A DNA stretch of 64,000 bases from Actinacidiphila guanduensis. Its GTDB lineage: Bacteria > Actinomycetota > Actinomycetes > Streptomycetales > Streptomycetaceae. A program made the translations under genes and the position numbers. Shown piece after piece: positions 18,518 to 27,670 of the stretch (its first letter is position 1; each line of letters begins with the position of its first letter). The notes beneath the pieces were generated by a model that was not told where the DNA came from, ran no database searches, and saw only the letters and a program-made list of their open reading frames with translations. Location of the stretch: contig NZ_FNIE01000023.1 of assembly GCF_900103985.1 (NCBI RefSeq), positions 23,380 to 87,379 of the forward strand. Reading direction: 5' to 3'.

Positions 18518-20016
18518 AGCTGCGGTGCCTCCTCGAGCAGCGGATGGCCCCACTTCGCAACGAAGGCGGCCTCGACGGCGGCGCCGACCCGGTAGAGCCG
18601 GTCGTCCTTGAGCGCGGGCGCGATGATCTGCAGGCCCACCGGGAGACCATCCTCCGGTGCCAGTCCGCAGGGCAGCGACATCGCCGCGTTGCCCGCCAGG
18701 TTGACCGGGATGGTGCACAGGTCGGCCAGGTACATCGCCAGCGGGTCGTCCACCCGCTCGCCGATCGGGAATGCCGTGGTCGGCGTGGTGGGCGAGACCA
18801 CGACGTCGACCTGCTCGAAGGCCCGCTCGAAGTCGCGCGCGATCAGGGTGCGGACCTTCTGCGCCGAGCCGTAGTACGCGTCGTAGTAGCCGGAGCTGAG
18901 CGCGTAGGTGCCCAGGATGATCCGGCGCTTGACCTCCGGGCCGAAGCCGGCCTCGCGGGTGAGCGCGGTGACCTCCTCGGCGGAGTGGCTGCCGTCGTCG
19001 CCGACCCGCAGCCCGTAGCGCATCGCGTCGAAGCGGGCCAGGTTGCTGGAGCACTCCGAGGGCGCGATCAGGTAGTAGGCGGCCAGCGCGTAGGTGAACG
19101 ACGGGCAGGACAGCTCCACGACCTCGGCGCCCAGACCGCGCAGCAGCTCCACCGACTCGTTGAACCGCTCGACGACGCCGGCCTGGTAGCCCTCGCCGCC
19201 GAGCTCCTTGACCACGCCGACCCGCAGGCCCGCCACGTCGCCGCTGCGGGCGGCCTCGACCACGGGGGGCACGGGGGCGTCGATGGAGGTGGAGTCCATC
19301 GGGTCGTGCCCGGCGATCACCTCGTGCAGCAGCGCGGCGTCCAGCACGGTGCGCGCGCAGGGCCCGCCCTGGTCGAGCGAGGAGGAGAAGGCGACCATGC
19401 CGTAGCGCGAGACCCCGCCGTAGGTGGGCTTCACACCGACGGTGCCGGTGACCGCGGCGGGCTGCCGGATCGAGCCGCCGGTGTCGGTGCCGATCGCGAG
19501 CGGCGCCTGGTAGGAGGCCAGGGCCGCGGCCGAGCCGCCGCCGGAGCCGCCGGGCACGCGGGTGAGGTCCCACGGGTTGCCGGTCGGGCCGTAGGCGCTG
19601 TTCTCGGTGGAGGAGCCCATCGCGAACTCGTCCATGTTGGTCTTGCCGAGGATCACCACGTCGGCGTCCTTCAGCCGCTTGGTGACGGTGGCGTCGTACG
19701 GCGGGATCCAGCCCTCGAGGATCTTCGAGCCCACGGTGGTGGGCACGCCCTCGGTGGTGAAGATGTCCTTCAGCGCCAGCGGCACGCCGGCCAGCGGGCC
19801 GAGCGGCTCGCCCGCCGCCCGCTTGGCGTCCACCGCGCGGGCCTGCGCGAGGGCGCCCTCGCGGTCCACGTGCAGGTAGGCGTGGACCTTCTCGTCCACG
19901 GCCTCGATCCGGGCCAGGTGCGCCTCGGCGACCTCGACGGCGGTCAGCTCGCCGGAGGCGATGCGGGCCGCGGTCTCGGCCGCGGTCAGCCGGATGATGT
20001 CGGTCACGGCGGTCAC
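18514..20016 (-). CDS. gatA: Asp-tRNA(Asn)/Glu-tRNA(Gln) amidotransferase subunit A
   Basis: GatA is the glutaminase of the GatCAB complex and supplies ammonia for making Gln-tRNA(Gln) and/or Asn-tRNA(Asn). The 500-residue protein carries the amidase signature: Lys in LAGVPLALKDIFTTEGVPTT and the serines in GGSGGGSAAALAS and IGTDTGGSIRQPAA (the Ser-cisSer-Lys triad). The start is GTG 20016, overlapping the gatC stop in a GTGA junction, with GGAGG upstream. The ratio of subunits is probably kept by coupled translation. Confidence 0.97.
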   Translation of the reverse strand: MTAVTDIIRLTAAETAARIASGELTAVEVAEAHLARIEAVDEKVHAYLHVDREGALAQARAVDAKRAAGEPLGPLAGVPLALKDIFTTEGVPTTVGSKILEGWIPPYDATVTKRLKDADVVILGKTNMDEFAMGSSTENSAYGPTGNPWDLTRVPGGSGGGSAAALASYQAPLAIGTDTGGSIRQPAAVTGTVGVKPTYGGVSRYGMVAFSSSLDQGGPCARTVLDAALLHEVIAGHDPMDSTSIDAPVPPVVEAARSGDVAGLRVGVVKELGGEGYQAGVVERFNESVELLRGLGAEVVELSCPSFTYALAAYYLIAPSECSSNLARFDAMRYGLRVGDDGSHSAEEVTALTREAGFGPEVKRRIILGTYALSSGYYDAYYGSAQKVRTLIARDFERAFEQVDVVVSPTTPTTAFPIGERVDDPLAMYLADLCTIPVNLAGNAAMSLPCGLAPEDGLPVGLQIIAPALKDDRLYRVGAAVEAAFVAKWGHPLLEEAPQL

Positions 20017-20312
20017 GCCTCCTCGCCCAGGATCTGCGGCACCTTGAAACGCTGCTGCTCCTGCGCGGGCGCGCCGGAAAGGGCCTGCTGCGCGGTCAGC
20101 GACGGCCGGACGGTGTCCTGGCGCATCACATTGGTCAGGGGCAGCGGGTGGGAGGTCGGCGGGACGTCCTCGCCGGCCACCTCGGATACGCGGGCTACGG
20201 CGCCGATGATGTCGTCGAGCTGTCCGGCGAAGTGGTCGAGCTCTTCGCCGGACAGCTCCAGACGTGCCAGCCGGCCGAGGTGGGCGACCTCCTCGCGCGT
20301 GATGCCAGGCAT
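20013..20312 (-). CDS. gatC: Asp-tRNA(Asn)/Glu-tRNA(Gln) amidotransferase subunit C
   Basis: A 99-residue GatC that wraps around GatA and stabilises its contact with GatB. The family opening is clear (ITREEVAHLGRLARLELSGEEL then FAGQLDDIIGAVARVSE), as is the TSHPLPLTNVMRQDTVRPSLT stretch and the C-terminal RFKVPQIL. The ATG at 20312 has AAGGA 8 nt upstream. First gene of the gat operon; 116 bp separate it from the upstream GGDEF/EAL gene. Confidence 0.96.
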   Translation of the reverse strand: MPGITREEVAHLGRLARLELSGEELDHFAGQLDDIIGAVARVSEVAGEDVPPTSHPLPLTNVMRQDTVRPSLTAQQALSGAPAQEQQRFKVPQILGEEA

Positions 20313-20428
20313 GCAGCGATCCTTTTTGAGGGGGTGGGTGTTTCCGTGATCCCCAATCCTACGGGCCCGCGCACCCCCGGCGTCGCGACGGCCCCTCCCG
20401 CGGAGGCGCGCGGAGGCCCGCGGGGGTC

Positions 20429-22522
20429 CTACAGGTTGGGGACCTGGGAGCCCCGCAGGTCCAGGGCGGCGGTGGGGCGGGCCTGGCGGGCGCGCAGCCA
20501 CGCGGTGGCCTCGTCGGCGGGCATCGCGGCGGCGACCAGCCAGCCCTGGACGGCGTCGCAGTGCAGGTCCCGCAGCCGCTCCCACGTCTCGTCGTCCTCG
20601 ACGCCCTCCGCGACGACCAGCAGGCCGAGCGAATGGGCGAGGTCGATGGTGCAGCGGACGATCTCGGCGTCCTCGGCGTCGGCGATCAGCCGGGCGACGA
20701 AGGAGCGGTCGATCTTCAGCTCGCTGACCGGCAGCCGCCGCAGGTGCACCAGGGAGGAGTAGCCGGTGCCGAAGTCGTCCAGCGACATCTTCACGCCGTG
20801 GCCGGTGAGCCCGTTGAGCGTGTCGGCGGCCCGCTGCGGGTCCTCCAGCAGCACGTGCTCGGTGATCTCCAGTTGCAGGGCGCCGGGCGGCACCTGGTGC
20901 CGGGCCAGCCGCGCGGCGACCGCGCCGGCGAACCCGGGGCTGTGCACGTCCCGCGGCGAGATGTTGACCGCGACCGGTGCGAACAGGCCCATCCGCCGCC
21001 AGCGGGCGATCTGCGCCAGCGCGGTGTCCAGCACGTATTCGGTAAGGCGCGGCATCAGGCCGGAGGTCTCGGCGATGTGGATGAACTCCTCCGGGCTGAC
21101 CCGGCCCCGCTCCGGGTGCACCCAGCGGACCAGGGCCTCCAGGCCGGCCACCTCGCCGTCGAAGCGCACCTTGGGCTGGTAGTGGAGCTGGACCTCGCCG
21201 GAGTCCAGCGCCCGGCGCAAGTCGCCCAGCAGCCCGAGCCGGTCGGGGGTGTTGGCGTCGCGCCGGGCCTCGTAGACCTCGGCGCCGCTACGGTCCCGCT
21301 TGGCCTGGTACATCGCCACGTCGGCCCGGCGCAGCAGCCCCTCGGCGTCGCAGGCGTGCTCGGGGTAGACACTGACGCCGGCGCTCGCCTCCAGCACCAG
21401 CGTCATCCCGTCCAGGTCCAGCGGGGAGCCGAGAGCGGCGACCAGGCCGCGGGCCACCCGCTGGGCGCGGGTCACGGAGTCGCAGGCGGGCAGCAGCACC
21501 GCGAACTCGTCGCCGCCGAGCCGGGCCGCCTCGGCGCCGCGCGGCAGGGCCAGCCGCAGCCGCTCGGCGATCTGCAGCAGCAGCCGGTCGCCGGCGAGGT
21601 GGCCGAGGGTGTCGTTGACCGAGCGGAACTTGTCCAGGTCGATGAGGATCAGCCCGACCTTGGCGTCGTCCTCCTCGCCCGCGGTGTCGATCGCGGCCCA
21701 GGCGCGCTCCAGCAGCCACTGGCGGTTGGGCAGGCCGGTGAGCGGGTCGCGCAGCTGCTCCTCGGCGCGGGCGTGGGCGATCCACAGCGTGGAGTCCAGG
21801 GCGATCAGCGGCACCGCGAACAGCGGCAGCACGGCCGGCTCGTGGCAGGCGACGACGAGGATCAGCGGCGAGATGCCGAGCAGTGCGACGCCCACCATGC
21901 CCTGCCGGGCCAGCGCGATCCGGGCCACGGTGGGCAGCCCGCCGCGGGGGGCGTGGACGGCCCACAGCAGGATGCGGGTGACGGCCAGGTAGGCCAGCGC
22001 GGTGACGACGACAGCGGGCAGCGCGGTCCACGACCAGTTGTCGGGCACCCAGGGCCGCTCCACGGAGGGGTGGTGGCCGAACAGGCCGAGCGTCCCGGCG
22101 GCGGCGCCGATCCCGAGGATGTCCACGGCGCCGTGCAGCAGCGCCTGCCGCCAGCGGTGCCGGCGGGCGGCGCCGACCAGCACCACCACGGCGAGGCTGA
22201 CCAGCACGGCGGGCACCCAGCCGGCGAGCATCTGCACCGCAAGCACGAGGGCGGCACCGGAACCGGTACCGCCCCACCATCGGTCGCGCCCCATCGCCAC
22301 CAAGTGCCCGACCACGATCCCGGTGAGCACCGCCAGCGCCCAGCCGAGGGTGCCGCCGGGGAAGAGCGCGTGTCCGTCGGAGAGCGCGTCGAGCAGACCG
22401 AGGACGAGGGCGGCCGCCGCGGCCGGCGGCACCAGCCAGCGCACGACCCGGGCGGGAGGAGCGGGCAGGAGGCGCAGCACCGCGCCGGGCGGCGCGCCCC
22501 CGGCGCTCTGCGTGGGTTCCAT
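20429..22522 (-). CDS. rmdB: Membrane GGDEF-EAL protein, RmdB-like c-di-GMP enzyme
   Basis: A 697-residue c-di-GMP protein. Residues 28-248 contain about six to seven membrane spans, 255-415 the GGDEF domain (GGDEF at 336-340, intact) and 430-690 the EAL domain. EAL landmarks are all present: EALVRW (462), VNIS, EITE, DDFGTG (582-587), KIDRSF and AEGVE, so phosphodiesterase activity is expected. The residues before GGDEF (LPRGAEAARL) lack the RxxD inhibitory site. The start is ATG 22522 (MEPTQSAGG) with GGGAGAGGG upstream; the open frame to 22663 is not needed. Position beside ligA matches RmdB (SCO5495), from memory, a phosphodiesterase affecting development. Confidence 0.88.
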   Translation of the reverse strand: MEPTQSAGGAPPGAVLRLLPAPPARVVRWLVPPAAAAALVLGLLDALSDGHALFPGGTLGWALAVLTGIVVGHLVAMGRDRWWGGTGSGAALVLAVQMLAGWVPAVLVSLAVVVLVGAARRHRWRQALLHGAVDILGIGAAAGTLGLFGHHPSVERPWVPDNWSWTALPAVVVTALAYLAVTRILLWAVHAPRGGLPTVARIALARQGMVGVALLGISPLILVVACHEPAVLPLFAVPLIALDSTLWIAHARAEEQLRDPLTGLPNRQWLLERAWAAIDTAGEEDDAKVGLILIDLDKFRSVNDTLGHLAGDRLLLQIAERLRLALPRGAEAARLGGDEFAVLLPACDSVTRAQRVARGLVAALGSPLDLDGMTLVLEASAGVSVYPEHACDAEGLLRRADVAMYQAKRDRSGAEVYEARRDANTPDRLGLLGDLRRALDSGEVQLHYQPKVRFDGEVAGLEALVRWVHPERGRVSPEEFIHIAETSGLMPRLTEYVLDTALAQIARWRRMGLFAPVAVNISPRDVHSPGFAGAVAARLARHQVPPGALQLEITEHVLLEDPQRAADTLNGLTGHGVKMSLDDFGTGYSSLVHLRRLPVSELKIDRSFVARLIADAEDAEIVRCTIDLAHSLGLLVVAEGVEDDETWERLRDLHCDAVQGWLVAAAMPADEATAWLRARQARPTAALDLRGSQVPNL

Positions 22523-22756
22523 GCCCGTTCCCTCTCCCAGCGTGGTCGTACGCACAGGTGCGCCGCGCCGGTCGGCCCGGCGATCCCCGCCCGGCCACTG
22601 CAATGTTGGTGCCCCGACAGGAGCGCCCCTCAACAGTAGGCCGCGCGGCGCCGCCGCGGGCACCGATCGGCTGCCATTGCCCGAATGCGAACGGGGAGTT
22701 CCTCACCGGAACGAGGGATGCGGATATCGGCCGATCGAGTGACATCCTGGGGTAGT

Positions 22757-24973
22757 TCAGTCCTCCGCGGGCGCAGTTTCCGGTGGATTCACCGAAGCTT
22801 CACGCGCCGCTTCGGGGCCCTGCTCCAGCAGCACCGCGAACCCCTCCTCGTCCAGGATCGGCACCTTGAGCTGCACGGCCTTGTCGTACTTGGAGCCGGG
22901 GTTGTCGCCGACGACCACGAAGTCGGTCTTCTTCGACACCGAACCGGTCACTTTCGCACCTCGGCTGCCCAGCGCCTCCTTTGCGCCATCCCGGGTATGC
23001 CCGGTGAGTGTCCCGGTCACCACGACGGTGAGCCCTTCGAGCGGGCGCGGGCCCTCGTCGCCGCCGGGCTCGGTGAAGGAGACGCCGGCCTCCTGCCACT
23101 TGCGGACGATCTCGCGGTGCCAGTCCTCGGTGAACCACTGCACGACGGAGGCGGCGATCGTGGGCCCCACGCCCTCGACGGCGGCGAGCTGCTCCTCCTC
23201 GGCGGCCATGATCCGCTCCAGGCTGCGGAACTCGCGGGCCAGCGCGGCCGCGGCGACCGGGCCGACGTGCCGGATCGACAGACCGGTCAGGAACCGGGAC
23301 AGCGGGCGGTCCTTGGCGGCGGCGATGTTGTCGAGCATGGCCAGCGCGTTCTTCTTCGCCTCGCCCTTCTGGGTGGCGAAGAAGGTGACGGTCTTCTCCT
23401 CGCCGGTCTCCGGGTCCCGCTTGGGCAGGCCGCTGTCCTGGTCGAGCACGTAGGAGCGGATGGGCAGCAGGCGGTCGATGTCCAGGCCGAACAGGTCGCC
23501 CTCGTCCTTCAGCGGCGGCTCGCCCTCGATCGGCTGGGTGAGCGCGGTGGCCGCCACGTATCCCAGCGCCTCGATGTCCAGCGCGCGGCGGCTTGCGAGG
23601 TAGAAGATCCGCTCGCGCAACTGGGCCGGGCAGTAGCGGGCGTTGGGGCACCGCAGGTCGATGTCGCCCTCCTTCATCGGCTGCAGCGCGGTGCCGCACT
23701 CGGGGCACTCGGCGGGCATCGCGAACTCGCGCTCACTGCCGTCGCGCAGGTCCGCGACCGGGCCGAGGATCTCGGGGATGACGTCCCCGGCCTTGCGCAG
23801 CACCACGGTGTCGCCGATCAGGACGCCCTTCTTCTTGACGACCTCCTGGTTGTGCAGGGTGGCGAACTCGACCTCGGAGCCGGCCACGGTGACCGGCTCG
23901 ACCACCGCGTACGGGGTGACGCGGCCGGTGCGGCCGACGCCCACCCGGATGTCCACCAGCTTGGTGTTGACCTCCTCCGGGGCGTACTTCCAGGCGATCG
24001 CCCAGCGCGGGGCCCGGGAGGTGGAGCCGAGCCGGCCCTGCAGCGGGATCTCGTCCACCTTGACGACGACGCCGTCGATCTCGTGCTCCACGTCGTGCCG
24101 GTGCTCGCCGTAGTAGGCGATGAAGTCGGCGACGCCGGCCATGGAGTCGACCACCTTGGCGTGCGTGGTGGTGGGCAGGCCCCACTCGCGCAGCAGCTCG
24201 TAGGCGTGCGACTGGCGGTCGATGGCGAAGCCCTCGCGGGCGCCGATGCCGTGCACCACCATCCGCAGCGGGCGCGAGGCGGTGATCCGCGGGTCCTTCT
24301 GCCGCAGCGAACCGGCCGCCGCGTTGCGGGGGTTGGCGAACGGCTTGTCGCCGCCCTCGACCAGCTTGGCGTTCAGCTCCTCGAACGCCTCGCCGGGGAA
24401 GTACACCTCGCCGCGGATCTCCACCAGCGCGGGCACGCGGTCGCCCGACAGCCGCTCGGGGATGGTGCGGATGGTGCGCACGTTGGGCGTGATGTCCTCG
24501 CCCGTGATGCCGTCCCCGCGGGTGGCGGCGCGGGTGAGGCGGCCGTGCTCGTACGTCAGGTTGACCGCGAGGCCGTCCACCTTCAGCTCGCACAGGAAGT
24601 GGTACGGGCTGCGCTCGTTGTCCGGCGGGCCGAGTTCGGCGGCGACCCGGTCGGCCCAGGCGGTCAGCTCCTCGTCGGTGAAGGCGTTGTCCAGCGAGAG
24701 CAGGCGCTCGCGGTGCCGGACGGAGGTGAACTCCGTCTCGTAGGCACCCGCGACCTTCTGGGTGGGCGAGTCGGGGGTGCGCAGGCCCGGGTGCTCCTCC
24801 TCCAGGGCCTCCAGCCGGCGCAGCAGCCGGTCGAACTCCGCGTCGCTGACCACCGGCGCGTCGTTGACGTAGTAGCGGAAGCGGTGCTCCTCGACCTGCT
24901 CGGCCAGGCGCGCGTGCTCCTCGCGGGCCTCGGCGGGGATCTCCGCCTGCCCGGCGTCCTGTTCGGCTGCCAC
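22757..24973 (-). CDS. ligA: NAD+-dependent DNA ligase
   Basis: LigA seals nicks in replication and repair, using NAD+ to adenylate its lysine. The 738-residue protein has the Ia domain, the adenylation domain with KVDG (Lys131), an OB fold, a zinc finger (CPECGTALQPM then LRCPNARYCPAQL, four Cys), helix-hairpin-helix repeats and a C-terminal BRCT domain (GLTVVVTGTLTGHTRDGAKE). The start is GTG 24973 (VAAEQDAGQAE) with GGAGGG 8 nt upstream; the open frame extends to 25174 but that part overlaps the upstream gene. Probably essential. Confidence 0.97.
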   Translation of the reverse strand: MAAEQDAGQAEIPAEAREEHARLAEQVEEHRFRYYVNDAPVVSDAEFDRLLRRLEALEEEHPGLRTPDSPTQKVAGAYETEFTSVRHRERLLSLDNAFTDEELTAWADRVAAELGPPDNERSPYHFLCELKVDGLAVNLTYEHGRLTRAATRGDGITGEDITPNVRTIRTIPERLSGDRVPALVEIRGEVYFPGEAFEELNAKLVEGGDKPFANPRNAAAGSLRQKDPRITASRPLRMVVHGIGAREGFAIDRQSHAYELLREWGLPTTTHAKVVDSMAGVADFIAYYGEHRHDVEHEIDGVVVKVDEIPLQGRLGSTSRAPRWAIAWKYAPEEVNTKLVDIRVGVGRTGRVTPYAVVEPVTVAGSEVEFATLHNQEVVKKKGVLIGDTVVLRKAGDVIPEILGPVADLRDGSEREFAMPAECPECGTALQPMKEGDIDLRCPNARYCPAQLRERIFYLASRRALDIEALGYVAATALTQPIEGEPPLKDEGDLFGLDIDRLLPIRSYVLDQDSGLPKRDPETGEEKTVTFFATQKGEAKKNALAMLDNIAAAKDRPLSRFLTGLSIRHVGPVAAAALAREFRSLERIMAAEEEQLAAVEGVGPTIAASVVQWFTEDWHREIVRKWQEAGVSFTEPGGDEGPRPLEGLTVVVTGTLTGHTRDGAKEALGSRGAKVTGSVSKKTDFVVVGDNPGSKYDKAVQLKVPILDEEGFAVLLEQGPEAAREASVNPPETAPAED

Positions 24974-25020
24974 GTCCGTGTCCCTCCTTCGTACGGCCTG
25001 CGTCCCGGCGGCCCTTGCGG

Positions 25021-26043
25021 TCACTCCGGGTTGTCGACGAGCGAGCGGGCCGCCTTCGCGCAGTGCACGAGCGCGGCCCGGGCGTAGGCCGGCGAGGCCC
25101 CCGCCAGACCGCAGGAGGGGGTGACGGCCACGGAGGTCCCCAGGACCCCCGGTGCCAGCCCCAGCCTGCGCCACAGCTCCCGGACACCACTGACGCTACC
25201 GGCTGGGTCCGACAACGGGGCATCCTTGCCGGGCACGACACCGGCGAAGAGCGCGGTGCCGGCCTCGACGGCCTCGGCGACGGGGTCCCAGTCACGCTCG
25301 GTGAGCAGGTCGAAGTCGAAGGAGACGCCGGCCGCGCCGGCCCGGCGCAGCAGCGCGAAGGGCACGTCGGGCGCGCAGGAGTGGACGAGGGTGCGGGCGC
25401 CCTCGGCGGCTGCCGCCTCGATCAGGTCGCGCAGGGCGCCCTCGGCGACCGCGCGGTCCACGGCCCGGTGGGTGCGGTAGCCGCTGGCGGTGCGGATCCG
25501 CCCGCGCAGGACGGCGGTGAGCGAGGGTTCGTCGAGCTGGAGCAGCAGCCTGGCGCCGGGCACGCGGCGGCGGACGTCCCGCAGGTGGGCGGCCAGGCCC
25601 TCGGCGAGCGAGGCGGCCAGGTCCCGGCAGGCGCCCGGGTCGCCGAGCGCGGCCTCGCCGTTGTGCAGCTCCACGCCCGCGGCCAGCGTCCACGGCCCGA
25701 CGGCCTGCACCTTCAGCGGGCCCTCGTAGCCTTGGGTGAACTCCTCCAGGGCGTCCAGGTCCTCGCCCAGCCACGAGACGGACCGCCGGCTGTCCCGCCC
25801 CGGCCGGTCGCCGAACCGCCACCCGCTGGGCTCCACCCGGGCGTACAGCTCCACGAGCATCCCGAGCGTCCGCCCGATCATGTCCGCCCCGGCGCCGCGG
25901 GCCGGCAGCTCCGGCAGGAAGGGCAGCGGCACCGCCTCGACCGCGACCTTCACCGCCTCGCGTGCGTCGCCCCCGGGCATCGACCCGACTCCGGTCGCCG
26001 CGGCGGGCTCCAGCAGGGCCTTGTCGAGATCATCGCTACTCAC
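25021..26043 (-). CDS. MetE-like (cobalamin-independent methionine synthase fold) protein
   Basis: A 340-residue protein resembling the C-terminal catalytic barrel of MetE or archaeal short methionine synthases. It opens with ATGVGSMPG. The Zn ligands expected for thiol activation are visible as His-x-Cys in TLVHSCAP and a later Cys in VAVTPSCGLAG. QLDEPSLTAVL matches the substrate-side DEP motif. It lacks the N-terminal half of full-length MetE, so its methyl donor and acceptor are open. The GTG start at 26043 has no strong binding site. It lies 47 bp upstream of ligA on the same strand and may be cotranscribed. Its 5' end abuts a dispersed repeat. Confidence 0.85.
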   Translation of the reverse strand: MSSDDLDKALLEPAAATGVGSMPGGDAREAVKVAVEAVPLPFLPELPARGAGADMIGRTLGMLVELYARVEPSGWRFGDRPGRDSRRSVSWLGEDLDALEEFTQGYEGPLKVQAVGPWTLAAGVELHNGEAALGDPGACRDLAASLAEGLAAHLRDVRRRVPGARLLLQLDEPSLTAVLRGRIRTASGYRTHRAVDRAVAEGALRDLIEAAAAEGARTLVHSCAPDVPFALLRRAGAAGVSFDFDLLTERDWDPVAEAVEAGTALFAGVVPGKDAPLSDPAGSVSGVRELWRRLGLAPGVLGTSVAVTPSCGLAGASPAYARAALVHCAKAARSLVDNPE

Positions 26044-26062
26044 GCCCGCACCATATCCGCCG

Positions 26063-26184
26063 CCGGGCGCGGGGGCGGCCACCCGCCGTCGGGGTTCGCC
26101 GCCGTTGCCGACTGCCGCGCCGTCCGGGCTGGTCGCGCAGTTCCTCCCCCAGAGCTTCGCCTGGGAGGTACCCCCAGCGCCCCT
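26063..26184 (-). repeat. Dispersed repeat, copy A (inverted relative to 30137-30260)
   Basis: About 120 bp whose reverse complement matches 30137-30260 almost base for base. It includes the core GGGGTACCTCCCAGGCGAAG, the GGGGGAGGAACT..GCGCGACC segment and CGAACCCCGACGGCGGG. It fills the spacer between the MetE-like gene and the SDR gene. It is non-coding, and the two copies face each other across about 4 kb. Confidence 0.85.
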
Positions 26185-26252
26185 GGACGAACCTTTCCCT
26201 TCGCGCGCAAAGCGAGCCCCGTACGGCCCGGGGGCGCGGGAGGCTGTGGCGG

Positions 26253-26939
26253 CTAGTGCGCCGGGCGGATGGTGAGGTCGGGGATGTGGGCGTCGCGGGG
26301 CAGGTCGAGGGCGGTGAGGACCGCGGTGGCAACCGAGTCGGGCGCGATCCACCGCTGCGGGTCGTACGCCTTGCCCTCCTGCTGGTGGACCTTCTGCTGC
26401 ATCGGGGTCGCCGTGCGGCCGGGGTACACCGTGGTCACCCGGACGCCGGCGGCGTGCTCCTCGGCGCGCAGCGAGTCGGCGAGCGCCTTCAGGCCGTGCT
26501 TGCTGGCCGCGTAGGCGCTCCACTCGGCCGAAGCGCTCAGGCCCGCACCGGAGTTGACGAAGACCACGGTGCCGCGGGAGAGCCGCAACTGGGGCAGCAG
26601 CAGGCGGGTCAGCTCGGCGGGGCCCACGAGGTTGACCGCCAGGGTCTCGTTCCAGACCTTCGGCGTGAGGTCGCCGACCGCGCCGAGTTCGACCGTGCCG
26701 GCCACGTGCAGCAGGGAGTCCAGCCGGTCCGGCGGGGTCTGGTGGCCGAGCGCCCAGGACAGCCGGGACGGCTCGGCGAGGTCGCCGACGAGGGTGCGGG
26801 CGCCGGGGAACTCGGCGGCCAGCGTGCGGGCCCGCCCGGCGTCCCTGGCGAGCAGCCACAGTTCGTCGCCGCGGTCGAGCAGCCGGCGGGCGAGCGCGCT
26901 GCCGATGCCGGACCCGGCGCCCGTGACGAGGTGGATCAC
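26253..26939 (-). CDS. Short-chain dehydrogenase/reductase
   Basis: A 228-residue classical SDR. The cofactor motif TGAGSGIG is at residues 6-13, an NxAG-like HVAG follows, and the catalytic Ser and YAASK (Tyr/Lys) are present (VNSGAGLSASAEWSAYAASKHG). The LLARD segment after strand 2 suggests NADP(H). The substrate is unknown. The start is GTG 26939, overlapping the stop of the LOG-family gene (GTGA), so it is third in a coupled mnmA-LOG-SDR operon. Confidence 0.9.
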   Translation of the reverse strand: MIHLVTGAGSGIGSALARRLLDRGDELWLLARDAGRARTLAAEFPGARTLVGDLAEPSRLSWALGHQTPPDRLDSLLHVAGTVELGAVGDLTPKVWNETLAVNLVGPAELTRLLLPQLRLSRGTVVFVNSGAGLSASAEWSAYAASKHGLKALADSLRAEEHAAGVRVTTVYPGRTATPMQQKVHQQEGKAYDPQRWIAPDSVATAVLTALDLPRDAHIPDLTIRPAH

Positions 26940-27670
26940 ACGTGCTCCTGGAGGTAGGCCATCGCGTCGGCGCCGTCGTCGGCGAAGTACACGAGTTCGG
27001 CGAGCGGCAGCGGGAGGAAGCCGTCGGCGTCCATCCTGCGGAACTGCTCCAGCAGGCCGTCGTAGAACCCGGCGCTGTTGAGCAGGACCACAGGTTTGGC
27101 GTGCAGCCCGTGCTTCTTCAGCTCCAGGATCTCGGTGGCCTCGTCCAGCGTGCCCATGCCGCCGACCATGACGACCACCGCGTCGGCCCGGCGCAGCAGT
27201 TCGGCCTTGCGGGCGGCCAGGTCCGCGGTGACCACCATCTCGTCGGCGTCCGGGCGGGCCTTGTGGTGCAGGAACTCCACGGAGACCCCGACCAGCCGGC
27301 CGCCGGCCGCCCGTACCCCGTCGGCGACGACCTTCATCAGCCCCGCCTCCGAGCCGCCCCACACCAGGGTGTGGCCGCCCTTGCCGAGGAGTTCGGCGAA
27401 CTCCCGGGCCGGGGCGGTGTAGCGCTCGGGCAGGTCGGCGGCCGACAGGAACACGCAGACGTTCATCGGCCGGGCGGGCGGCGCGGCGGCCGGACCGGTC
27501 AGCGGGTCGGTCGCGGCGCCCCGGCCGGGCCCGGCCGGAGCGCTGCCGGCCTCGGTCACCTCGGTCACTTCGATGAGTTCGGTGAGTTCGGTCACTTCGG
27601 TCACGGGCTCGCCCACCGGCTCGGGGCCGGCGGCGGACCCGGCCGCCGGGCCGTTGGTGGAGCCGCTCAC
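26936..27670 (-). CDS. TIGR00730/LOG-family Rossmann protein with N-terminal extension
   Basis: A 244-residue protein. The core from about residue 64 (MNVCVFLSAADLPERYTAPAREF) is a LOG-type lysine-decarboxylase-like Rossmann fold with the GGMGTLDE nucleotide-phosphate motif. Characterised relatives are cytokinin-activating phosphoribohydrolases that cleave AMP derivatives; bacterial roles vary. The first 63 residues are a Gly/Ala/Pro-rich tail with a VTE/LTE repeat (about 28-43). The GTG start at 27670 overlaps the mnmA stop; an internal ATG at the core start could give a shorter, typical-length form. Note that 27555-27605 holds imperfect 9-bp repeats (CGGTCACTT type) encoding VTE. Confidence 0.82.
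   Translation of the reverse strand: MSGSTNGPAAGSAAGPEPVGEPVTEVTELTELIEVTEVTEAGSAPAGPGRGAATDPLTGPAAAPPARPMNVCVFLSAADLPERYTAPAREFAELLGKGGHTLVWGGSEAGLMKVVADGVRAAGGRLVGVSVEFLHHKARPDADEMVVTADLAARKAELLRRADAVVVMVGGMGTLDEATEILELKKHGLHAKPVVLLNSAGFYDGLLEQFRRMDADGFLPLPLAELVYFADDGADAMAYLQEHV

Noticed and set aside
22685..25087. 800-codon plus-strand frame over ligA
   Set aside because: Antisense to ligA, whose motifs are all intact in the minus frame. No binding site and no recognisable fold.
27555..27605. Short tandem repeats as a CRISPR array
   Set aside because: Repeats are 9 bp with no spacers and lie inside a coding frame. No cas gene is present.
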